59,816 nt of DNA from Singulisphaera sp. GP187 (GTDB lineage Bacteria; Planctomycetota; Phycisphaerae; Phycisphaerales; SM1A02): NCBI GenBank assembly GCA_945871445.1, contig CAMBWI010000006.1:1-59816 (forward strand), read 5' to 3'. The notes under the pieces are model-generated. The model saw only the letters and a program-made list of their open reading frames with translations, did not search any database and was not told where the DNA came from. Shown here in pieces: positions 35,338 through 42,503 of the stretch. Both the position numbers and the translations under genes were made by a program. Each line of letters starts with the position of its first letter. Positions within the stretch are counted from its first letter, which is position 1.

Positions 35338-36006
35338 ATGTTGAGCCGAAAGCAAATCAAATTGACATCAATTCCAATCTGCGCCATCGCTTGCTTGAAT
35401 GCGAATGTCTTGGCAATTGATTTTGCATTTCGTCCTGACTTTGTCAACTCCGGAGTGCAATTAGCACCAGAGGCAGAAAATTCTACATCGACTGCCCAAC
35501 CAGAAACAACCGCGACACAAGCAAAGCCAGAGCCCAAACGCTTCGGCGAGGAAGGTTCTTGGCGTTGGCAGTTGCTCGATGCGGTTGCGACAGATTTCGA
35601 CGGTGTGGATCAAGGCGAATTCGGTCTCAGTCTCAGTTGGTTTTTCGTAGACGATCTCTCGATAGATTTTCAAATCGAAGGTGATTACATCGAGCAGCCT
35701 GTGCAGAACACGTGGGGAGGTGGAGCGACGATTCTCTTTCGTTGGCATTTCATCAGCATGGATACTTGGTCGATTTATGGCGATGCAGGTTCTGGATTGA
35801 TCGCTACGGTGTACGACACTCCATCAGGCGGAACATCACTCAATTTCACTCCGCAAGCAGGCGTTGGTGTTTCGTGGGAGATTTGTCCTGATCTTCGAAT
35901 GATGGTCGGCGCGCGTTGGTATCACATCTCCAATGCAAACACGGGCGATACGAATCCTGGGCGCAATAGCCTGATGGGCTATGTGATGCTCAGCATTCCT
36001 TTCTGA
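35338..36006 (+). CDS. PagL-like outer membrane lipid A deacylase (acyloxyacyl hydrolase family)
   Basis: 222 aa with a signal peptide (cleaved near NVLA). After a short linker rich in Thr, Pro and Glu, the rest is amphipathic beta strands ending in Phe (MLSIPF), as expected for an outer membrane barrel. RWYHISNANTGDTNPGRNSL matches the PagL active-site region, with the catalytic His-Ser pair followed by an Asn-rich turn. PagL removes the 3-O acyl chain of lipid A. TATTCT at 35326-35331 lies 6 nt before the ATG and could drive a leaderless transcript. Convergent with galE. Confidence 0.72.
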   Translation: MLSRKQIKLTSIPICAIACLNANVLAIDFAFRPDFVNSGVQLAPEAENSTSTAQPETTATQAKPEPKRFGEEGSWRWQLLDAVATDFDGVDQGEFGLSLSWFFVDDLSIDFQIEGDYIEQPVQNTWGGGATILFRWHFISMDTWSIYGDAGSGLIATVYDTPSGGTSLNFTPQAGVGVSWEICPDLRMMVGARWYHISNANTGDTNPGRNSLMGYVMLSIPF

Positions 36007-36007
36007 T

Positions 36008-37054
36008 TCAGTCGTATCCCTTGGGATTTGTGGACATCCATCGCCAAGCGTTTTCGATCGATTCGTCGAGCGTTTGAACCGCAGGGGACCAGCGTAAAAC
36101 ACGCTGAATTTGTGTGGCATTCGCAACGAGCATTGGAGGATCGCCAGCGCGTCTGGCGCCACGCACCGCAGGCACTGCGCATCGACACACTCTTTCGCAT
36201 GCTTGCAGAACTTCCAAGACCGAATGGCCTCGACCTGTTCCAACATTCAAGCGCAACGCCTCGCAAGCAGTCAGCGCTTGCAGTGCCGCAAGATGCGCTG
36301 CGCAAAGATCGCCGACATCGACATAATCTCGAATGCAAGTCCCATCACTCGTTGGATAATCATCGCCCATTATGCATAGTGGTTCGCGCCGACCAAGAAC
36401 AGCGAGCAAGCACGATGGAACAAGATGCGATTCTGGTCTGTGATCTTCGCCGATGCGTCCTTGAGGATCACATCCAATCACATTGAAGTATCGCAGCGCT
36501 GCATACGCAAAGTCTCCACCGCTGCGCAAGATTGCATTCTGATGATCGGAAATCGCATGTTCCGCAGCCAACTTCGCAGCACCATAAGGATTGATCGGAT
36601 GCTGAGGACAGGATTCGTCAATCGAGTTTGCCCCCCCAACAGGAATGCCATATGTCGCGCAAGTTGAACTGAAAATCAGTCGACGCACATTTGCAGATTC
36701 CATCGCTTTGAGCAGTGAAAGAGTTCCACCCAGATTGGTCCACCAATAATCGAGTGGACGCTCGACTGATTCGCCGACATACGCAAGTGCTGCGAAATGA
36801 ATGACCGCATCGATTTGACTTGCACGCATGATTTGTGCGAGGCGATCAGTTTCGTGAATCGAAATTTTCTCGAATGCGATCGTTGCATTGGGCGTGGCTT
36901 TGCGCAGTGCGTCAACCGCAGCAGAATGTCCTCGAAAACAATTGTCCACAATCGTCACAGAATGGCCAGCTTCTGCGAGGCGAAGTGCCATATGGGAACC
37001 GATATATCCCGCCCCTCCGGTGACCAAGATGCGATTTGGGCTCTGAAAGGGCAT
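36008..37054 (-). CDS. galE: UDP-glucose 4-epimerase
   Basis: 348 aa from ATG 37054. Extended short-chain dehydrogenase fold: NAD-binding GGAGYIGS, VDNCFRG, AALAYVGESVERPLDYW, catalytic SSTCATYG and Tyr-Lys in NPYGAAKLAAE, then RYFNVIGCDPQGRIGEDH and DGTCIRDYVDVGDLCAAH. Interconverts UDP-glucose and UDP-galactose for glycan building. Stops 1 nt from the stop of the PagL-like gene; divergent from an uncharacterised gene pair. Confidence 0.93.
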   Translation of the reverse strand: MPFQSPNRILVTGGAGYIGSHMALRLAEAGHSVTIVDNCFRGHSAAVDALRKATPNATIAFEKISIHETDRLAQIMRASQIDAVIHFAALAYVGESVERPLDYWWTNLGGTLSLLKAMESANVRRLIFSSTCATYGIPVGGANSIDESCPQHPINPYGAAKLAAEHAISDHQNAILRSGGDFAYAALRYFNVIGCDPQGRIGEDHRPESHLVPSCLLAVLGRREPLCIMGDDYPTSDGTCIRDYVDVGDLCAAHLAALQALTACEALRLNVGTGRGHSVLEVLQACERVCRCAVPAVRGARRAGDPPMLVANATQIQRVLRWSPAVQTLDESIENAWRWMSTNPKGYD

Positions 37055-37116
37055 CTTCAAAGGGTATCCGCACCTTGACCCTTGCATCACTTGCCGTAGT
37101 TTGGGAGAATGCCAAG

Positions 37117-37476
37117 ATGCACGAAGTGAGGGGTTCTTTCTCGACGGTTGCGGACCCTCAGGGCACCTCTTCCAAGCCTTCCAACCAAACGACTTCCAGT
37201 TCTGGCGGACATTCCACGCCCGTTACTTCTGTTAGCGGTGGTTCGCTCCTCGATTTATTGCAATCTGCCAAAGTCACAGAGGAGTCTCTTCGAAATGCAT
37301 CCAAAGATGTTGCCCAGCAAGCGGCGGCTCAAGGTCGGGTTGACGCATTTGAGTCTGTCACGGGCAGCAATAGCCTTGCTCGCGGCGCAGCCGAAGTCGC
37401 CACGATGATCCGTATGATCGAAGTGAAAATGGCATCAGAAATGAAATCGCAAGATCGCAAAGAAAAGGCGATATGA
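37117..37476 (+). CDS. Uncharacterised protein, first of a coupled pair
   Basis: 119 aa from ATG 37117. The first half is a Ser/Thr/Gly-rich, probably disordered stretch; the second half is predicted helical (LLDLLQSAKVTEESLRN, AAEVATMIRMIEVKMASEMK). No signal peptide, membrane segment or recognised motif. A possible promoter is TTGCAT (37082-37087) and GAGAAT (37105-37110) with 17-nt spacing, which would start transcription at or next to the ATG. Its stop overlaps the next ATG by 4 nt, so the two products are probably made together. Confidence 0.65.
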   Translation: MHEVRGSFSTVADPQGTSSKPSNQTTSSSGGHSTPVTSVSGGSLLDLLQSAKVTEESLRNASKDVAQQAAAQGRVDAFESVTGSNSLARGAAEVATMIRMIEVKMASEMKSQDRKEKAI

Positions 37477-37892
37477 GTCAAATCGAACAAAATGTACCAG
37501 GAACGGTTGCGCCCATTTCTGCCACCAATCCAACTTTCAACTTTGCCCAAGGAAGTCTCATTAACCACACGGATGTCGCAGCCCTTCAAGGAGCTCTCGA
37601 TGAAGCCTTTGGTTATCGCGGCGACGTGACAATCATCACCAAAGATGCACGCCGAATTGAAGGATATATTTTCGATCTTCGATCTGGCAAATCATTCGAA
37701 GAGTCATTCGTCAGAATCTTGACTGGAACGAGCGATGAGCGAGTCGTTGTTCGATACAACGAAATCCAATCATTGGAATTTTCGGGCCGAGATACCGCAG
37801 CTGGAAAGAGTTGGGAAAATTGGCTTCGCAAATATGCGCAGAAGAAAGTTGCCGGCGAAATCGCAAGCATCGAATCTGATCAGGGCGAGTGA
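37473..37892 (+). CDS. Uncharacterised protein with possible Sm/SH3-like beta domain
   Basis: 139 aa. A central region of strands (GDVTIITKDARRIEGYIFDL, RVVVRYNEIQSLEF) looks like a small beta barrel of Sm/SH3 type, followed by GRDTAAGKSWENWLRKYAQK and a charged tail. GRDTAAGKSWE looks like a conserved signature, but I cannot assign a function. Coupled with the upstream 119-aa gene. A nucleic-acid or protein adaptor role is speculation from the fold guess. Ends 26 nt before the convergent thiolase stop. Confidence 0.7.
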   Translation: MSQIEQNVPGTVAPISATNPTFNFAQGSLINHTDVAALQGALDEAFGYRGDVTIITKDARRIEGYIFDLRSGKSFEESFVRILTGTSDERVVVRYNEIQSLEFSGRDTAAGKSWENWLRKYAQKKVAGEIASIESDQGE

Positions 37893-37918
37893 ATTCTCTC
37901 AGTCAAGCGCAGCCTGCT

Positions 37919-39094
37919 TCAGACTCGCTCGACCAACATCGTCACTGCGTTTCCGCCACCCAAACACAGGCTGCAAATTCCTCTGCGTCCATTTGTACGC
38001 ATGAGGTGATGAACGAGAGTGACGAGAACGCGCGCGCCGCTTGCGCCAATGGGATGTCCCATCGCAATACCACCACCGCCAACATTAACCTTTTCTTCGC
38101 TGATTTTTAGGTGTTTTGTGTTGCAAAGAAGCTGCGCTGCGAATGCTTCGTTAATCTCAAAGAGATCGATGTCATTGACAGTAAGCGAATGATCCTTCAG
38201 GATTTTTTCGATGCCAAGAGCAGGGGCGAAGAAAAGTTCCTTCGGTTCGACACCAACTGTGTTGGAACCCAAGATGCGTACGAGTGCCTTTGCGTTGAGC
38301 GACTTCGCGGCCGTTTCTGATGCCACGATCAAGGCCGCAGCGCCATCTGAAATTTGACTGGCATTGGCAGCAGTAACACTTCCATCAGGCTTGAATGCTG
38401 GTTTCAATTTCGCCAGAGTTTCGGCGGTGCTCTCTGCGCGAAATCCTTCGTCCGCATCGAGACCGGTCTTCTGCTTGATTTGTTCCGCAGTGAGTGCGAC
38501 GATTTCTTTACGAAACCATCCTTGAGTTGTGGCATGTGCGGCGCGCTGGTGACTCTGCGCACTGAATCGATCCTGATCGGCACGAGTGATGCCATGAGAT
38601 GTTGCAATGTGTTCTGCTGCCATCCCCATTCCCCACCCTTCGAATGCACAGCGAAGACCGTCATATTCCATGTGGTCGAGCGCTTCGAACTTGCCATAAC
38701 GCACGCCAGATCGAACCGACGCCAAGTGCGGAGCGAGATCCATATTTTCCATTCCGCCAGCGACAACCACGTGGTTGTCTCCTGCGCGGATTGATTGAGC
38801 GGCCATCATCACAGCATGCAAGCCTGAGCCGCACACTTTATTGACGGTGACTGCGTTGAGCGAAGAAGGAAGTCCAGCTCGCAGTCCAGCTTGCCGAGCA
38901 GGGTTCTGTCCAACGCCAGCTTGCAGCACACAACCCATAATGCACTCGTCGATCTTTTCGGCAGAGCCTGGAACATCGGCGAGAGCTGCCGAGATGGCGA
39001 ATGCACCAAGTTGCGGTGCTGGAATTCGCGCAAGCGATCCCTGAAATTTGCCAATGGGTGTTCTTCGTGCTGCAAGAATGAGCGGTTGCGACAT
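37919..39094 (-). CDS. Acetyl-CoA C-acetyltransferase (thiolase)
   Basis: 391 aa from ATG 39094. Condenses or cleaves acyl-CoA with acetyl-CoA. Catalytic residues: nucleophilic Cys in NKVCGSGLHAVMMA, His in GHPIGASGARVLVTL and second Cys in CLGGGNAVT; NEAFAAQ is also present. The N-terminus QPLILAARRTPIGKFQGSLA is that of biosynthetic/degradative type II thiolases. The frame is open for a further 68 codons upstream, but that part has no thiolase character. No neighbouring fatty-acid or PHB genes. Confidence 0.92.
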   Translation of the reverse strand: MSQPLILAARRTPIGKFQGSLARIPAPQLGAFAISAALADVPGSAEKIDECIMGCVLQAGVGQNPARQAGLRAGLPSSLNAVTVNKVCGSGLHAVMMAAQSIRAGDNHVVVAGGMENMDLAPHLASVRSGVRYGKFEALDHMEYDGLRCAFEGWGMGMAAEHIATSHGITRADQDRFSAQSHQRAAHATTQGWFRKEIVALTAEQIKQKTGLDADEGFRAESTAETLAKLKPAFKPDGSVTAANASQISDGAAALIVASETAAKSLNAKALVRILGSNTVGVEPKELFFAPALGIEKILKDHSLTVNDIDLFEINEAFAAQLLCNTKHLKISEEKVNVGGGGIAMGHPIGASGARVLVTLVHHLMRTNGRRGICSLCLGGGNAVTMLVERV

Positions 39095-39469
39095 CTGAAT
39101 CTCCTTCGTCTGTGAAAGCGGTGGAATCTGTGAAAGTTCTGAGCGATGCAACGTGATCGAACGGGCTCGAAAGAGTACACCGATCGCCGTAATGTGCGTT
39201 TTTGTATTGGAAAAAGTGTGCCCAAACTTGAACTTCTCGGATTCCTTTGGCGTATCAATCTCAATGAGGTGGCGATGTGCAACCTCTCGAATCTCCAACT
39301 TGACCGTTCAGCCTTTTTGGTTGGGCGGTCTTTTACTATGAACTGTGCTGATTGCTCTGGGATTTCCTAGAGACTTCGATTGGCATGACTTGAAAGCAGA
39401 CCAGAATCATTCTGATGCGGTCAATTCGTTGGCCCGATTTATGGTTCAATGTCTTGCAGGAGATTTTGC
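39095..39469. other. Divergent intergenic region between thiolase and fbp
   Basis: 375 nt without a gene I can support. It should hold the promoters of both divergent genes. TTGACC and other boxes occur, but no pair with good spacing and -10 match stands out, and no inverted repeat or riboswitch-like segment was seen. Confidence 0.6.
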
Positions 39470-40462
39470 ATGGACCAATCCGGATCAAGTACCAGCAATC
39501 TGTTTTCGCTTCAGAGTCACATTCTTGCAGAAGAATCACTTCATCCTGGTGCAAGCGGAGATTTCTCGTGGATCATCAGCGCAATCTCGCTTGCAGGCAA
39601 GGCGATTGCTCACCGAGTTCGGCGTGCGCGTTTGGAAAATGCGCTTGGCGATGAAGGGTCCACCAATGTGCAGGGCGAATCGCAGCAGCGGATGGATTTG
39701 ATTGCAAATGACATTCTGATGCGATGCCTTGGCACACGAGCGTCGATTGCTGTATTGGCCAGCGAAGAAGACGAAGAACCAACAATTCTTCGGCGTGGCA
39801 ACGAGGGTGGAAAGTATTGCGTGCTCTTCGATCCACTCGATGGTTCGAGCACGCTCGATACGAACGGCGCAGTAGGAACGATTTTTACGATTTTGAGAAA
39901 TGATCATCTGATTGAATCGGCAGAGAGAACAGTCTGTCAGCCAGGACGAAAGCAAATCGCCGCGGGGTACATCTTGTATGGTCCATCGACGGCGTTTGTG
40001 ATCACGACTGGTTCTGGAGTCGACCTCTTCGAACTCGATCCATTCATTGGATCTTTCATATTGGTCAAACGGGGAATGCGTATTCCGCAGGCAAAGCGCA
40101 TCTATTCGGTGAATGAAGCGTATTCCGCTTCGTTTCCACAGGGATATCAAGAGTATTTGAAGTGGGCGCATGCCAACCAGTATTCATCGCGTTACATCGG
40201 AAGCTTGTGTGCTGATGTACATCGCATCTTGATTAATGGCGGTGTCTTTCTCTATCCGCCGACAACGTCACACCCAGACGGGAAGTTGCGATTGCTGTAT
40301 GAGGCAAATCCGATGGCGATGATTCTGGAGCAAGCTGGAGGAATGAGTCTTTCTGGATCAACTCCGACTCTGGATGTTCAGCCGAAGAAACTTCACGAGC
40401 GTGTTCCGCTCGTTCTGGGAAGCAGTGATGAAGTGAAAGCTGTGATGCGGCATTTGACCTAA
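39470..40462 (+). CDS. fbp: Fructose-1,6-bisphosphatase class 1
   Basis: 330 aa from ATG 39470, chosen because AGGAG (39458-39462) sits 7 nt ahead. Metal and substrate motifs: NVQGESQQRMDLIANDIL, ASEEDEEP, the diagnostic FDPLDGSSTLDTNGAVGTIF and YEANPMAMILEQAGG. Hydrolyses fructose-1,6-bisphosphate in gluconeogenesis. Length and layout are normal for class 1. Convergent with a small lipoprotein gene 7 nt away. Confidence 0.95.
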   Translation: MDQSGSSTSNLFSLQSHILAEESLHPGASGDFSWIISAISLAGKAIAHRVRRARLENALGDEGSTNVQGESQQRMDLIANDILMRCLGTRASIAVLASEEDEEPTILRRGNEGGKYCVLFDPLDGSSTLDTNGAVGTIFTILRNDHLIESAERTVCQPGRKQIAAGYILYGPSTAFVITTGSGVDLFELDPFIGSFILVKRGMRIPQAKRIYSVNEAYSASFPQGYQEYLKWAHANQYSSRYIGSLCADVHRILINGGVFLYPPTTSHPDGKLRLLYEANPMAMILEQAGGMSLSGSTPTLDVQPKKLHERVPLVLGSSDEVKAVMRHLT

Positions 40463-40469
40463 TCGAAAA

Positions 40470-40886
40470 TCAATTGCCGAAGTCGTAGATTCTCATTGAT
40501 TGAAACTTTTCTTTCCATGCGCTGACGAGTGCAAGATGATCTGGATGGACAAGGTAATTCTTGTACGCATTTGTCGATGGGAATCCGACATAAATCGCGA
40601 CATCGTAATCGCCGTCTACATTTTTTCGCCCGATGTCAATTGGGCGTGCGAGTGAAAATTCGACGACGCCTGGAATGGAAGAGAGCTTTGCATTGCAATC
40701 TTCTTCAAGAGCGGCGCGATCATTCTTGTCTTTCAACTTGATCAGCACGAGATGCTGGATCGACTGAGCAGAAGTCATTGATCGTGAAGTGCTTTGGTTT
40801 GGCGCAAGAGTTCCGCTTGGTGGCAGCGCAGGAGTTCCGCAAGAGAAAAGTGAGAGCGAGAAAATAATGGCGACCGAAGAGCGCAT
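40470..40886 (-). CDS. Dabb-domain (stress-responsive alpha/beta barrel) lipoprotein
   Basis: About 138 aa from ATG 40886; an upstream ATG at 40931 is possible but moves the signal inward. Lipobox at SLFSC. The mature part has the Dabb fold: HLVLIKLKDKNDRAALEED, an IPGVVEFSLARPI strand, DVAIYVGFPSTNAYKNYLVH and HPDHLALVSAWKEKF with the conserved His. Dabb proteins form small dimeric barrels; roles vary. The secreted, lipid-anchored form is typical of planctomycetes. Downstream of the DUF3754 gene by 54 nt. Confidence 0.82.
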   Translation of the reverse strand: MRSSVAIIFSLSLFSCGTPALPPSGTLAPNQSTSRSMTSAQSIQHLVLIKLKDKNDRAALEEDCNAKLSSIPGVVEFSLARPIDIGRKNVDGDYDVAIYVGFPSTNAYKNYLVHPDHLALVSAWKEKFQSMRIYDFGN

Positions 40887-40940
40887 AAAAGTGCTTGAAT
40901 TGCAGGTCAACTTGTTTGAAATGGGTCTCATAGTAAAAGT

Positions 40941-42164
40941 TTACTGGGCCAGAGCATTCCACTGAGCCAGTAAAGGAGCAATCAATTCAGTTGGTTTCTT
41001 GGCAGTCCAAACATCATTTGTGTACGTGGCAATCCCAAGGCGATTGAGTTTCGCAAGGGCATCATCGACCTCGAAGTCGATCTCCTCCTGAAACTGGGCA
41101 GAAAGCCAATTCTCAATCTTCGCATCAAGTCCTTCAGCAGTTGACGGGCCGTCAAGCAAAAATCGATAGGCAAGAATCGCCTCCTTCGCTTCTTCTTCGC
41201 TCGCTTCATCCAAGATGCGTGCAGCAGCTCCCATATCTCGATCAAGCAAACGATAGAGGATCATATCTGCAAGGGTTTTGAGATATTTCATACGCATTTT
41301 TTGGTATCGTCCGAATTGCGTATAACCCCAAATGAGAATTGCAAGCATTCCTCCGCCAATCGCAGCGAGTGCGCCGCCAGGAACGACGGGTTCCACAGAA
41401 TCGATTCCAAGTTGCCAGCGGGCTAATCCATACAAGGCCAACCAACTTGTTTGGATCACTGCCGAGATACCAATGACCGCGAAAATCGCTGGGCCAAACA
41501 TAATGCATCTGTCCAAATTGCGCATTTTGACGGCACAATTTGGGAAAAGCATTTCCATATCTGCGACTGGAATATTTTCAAAGAGTCGAACATAAAACAA
41601 AGGGCGTTCGAGCAGTGTGCCTGGCTTCTGTCGTGCACGTGGCGTTGGTTGGTACTCCACATAAAGAAAAAGCCGATCAAAGACTTCTACATCGATGGTT
41701 TTCTTACGCAGGCCAAACCAAGTCGTCATCGTTTGGGACGAAATGTGCTTGCCGCGACTGAAAATGACTGATCGATTCCAATGTTTGCGGTTGATTTGTA
41801 TGTTGAGGCGAAGTAATGATTGTGTTGTCAGTGCTTTTTCAATGTCCGCATCTCTGAGTTGCACATAATTCGCACGAATGAGAATTGAACGAATATCGTC
41901 CGTCAGTATTTTGCTTGACGCTTCTCTTTGCGCTATCGAAAGGCTTGTTTGGGAAGGATGCACAATCTTGTCGAGTCGTTGTCGAATATCGATCGATTGA
42001 TGATCGATTTCGGCACGCAGTAATAAACGGATCAACCGAAGCGAACGGACGAAGTCTGTACTCTCTGATAACCCTTCACTGAGAACGTTCAGAATTCGTT
42101 CCTGGGAAACAGTGATCACATGATTTTTTTTTGCCATTGATGTATTGGTGTCAAGAACTTTCAT
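40941..42164 (-). CDS. DUF3754 (TMEM143-like) membrane protein
   Basis: About 407 aa from ATG 42164 (ATG 42179 also possible). A soluble N-terminal part is followed by the DUF3754 core (VEVFDRLFLYVEYQP, VRLFENIPVADMEMLFPNCA), two membrane helices (about 240-262 and 280-302) and a helical C-terminal region (LADMILYRLLDRDMGAAARI). The family also occurs in cyanobacteria, plants and animal TMEM143; its biochemical function is not established. It follows the terminator at 42188-42224, so it needs its own promoter in the few bases between. Confidence 0.8.
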   Translation of the reverse strand: MKVLDTNTSMAKKNHVITVSQERILNVLSEGLSESTDFVRSLRLIRLLLRAEIDHQSIDIRQRLDKIVHPSQTSLSIAQREASSKILTDDIRSILIRANYVQLRDADIEKALTTQSLLRLNIQINRKHWNRSVIFSRGKHISSQTMTTWFGLRKKTIDVEVFDRLFLYVEYQPTPRARQKPGTLLERPLFYVRLFENIPVADMEMLFPNCAVKMRNLDRCIMFGPAIFAVIGISAVIQTSWLALYGLARWQLGIDSVEPVVPGGALAAIGGGMLAILIWGYTQFGRYQKMRMKYLKTLADMILYRLLDRDMGAAARILDEASEEEAKEAILAYRFLLDGPSTAEGLDAKIENWLSAQFQEEIDFEVDDALAKLNRLGIATYTNDVWTAKKPTELIAPLLAQWNALAQ

Positions 42165-42187
42165 ATCGAATGAGAGCATAGATCTAT

Positions 42188-42224
42188 AAAAAACCCGCCG
42201 TAGCGCACTTGCGCTACGGCGGGG
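42188..42224 (-). terminator. Strong intrinsic terminator
   Basis: Perfect 13-bp stem (42194-42206 with 42211-42223, four-base loop) followed on the minus strand by six U (A-run at 42188-42193). It ends transcription coming from nrdJ and the structured intergenic region. Confidence 0.92.
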
Positions 42225-42503
42225 TACCAACCTCGAGTTCCGTCCTGGACCTCGATCAAAATTCCGCAGTGGTCAAGCCTGAGAGTCGGTCACCCTGTAG
42301 AAGCCGGGTTCTCCCCGCCAGTAAGGGGGTTGGAATCCACCGTTTCCGTGCGTATCCAACCAGTGCAAGGAAAATCCATTCACTCGCCAACCGTTTCAAA
42401 AAACCCTGACCAGAACCACTGCGAAAATGGGAAGGATCAGGCATCGTCGGAGTAGAGCGATGCCCGATCCCATTTGAAGCATTGAAATTTTTTCGGTCAC
42501 AAA
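42225..42503 (-). ncRNA. Candidate structured RNA between nrdJ and the DUF3754 gene
   Basis: 279 nt without a credible gene, closed downstream by the terminator. On either strand it can form: a hairpin with three stacked helices right after the nrdJ stop (42425-42429/42471-42475, 42434-42438/42466-42470, 42440-42446/42458-42464); a long-range 9-bp helix CGCAGTGGT (42265-42273) with ACCACTGCG (42415-42423); within it GGTTGGA (42328-42334) with TCCAACC (42355-42361) and a C4/G4 stem. The minus strand is favoured because nrdJ and the terminator are there. It may be an nrdJ 3' UTR or a separate RNA; no known family fits. Confidence 0.5.

Noticed and set aside
39095-39298. N-terminal extension of the thiolase
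   Set aside because: The 68 extra codons show no thiolase character; ATG 39094 gives the standard N-terminus.
42300-42315. AGAACCCGGCTTCT on the minus strand, like the 3' conserved region of RNase P RNA
   Set aside because: The 5' conserved region (GAGGAAAGTCC type) and the needed length are absent; the string is itself nearly palindromic.
42415-42440. B12-box-like string (ACCACTGCGAAAATGGGAAGG) suggesting a cobalamin riboswitch near nrdJ
   Set aside because: It is on the plus strand while nrdJ is on the minus strand and ends here; the rest of the cobalamin riboswitch consensus is missing and no plus-strand gene follows.
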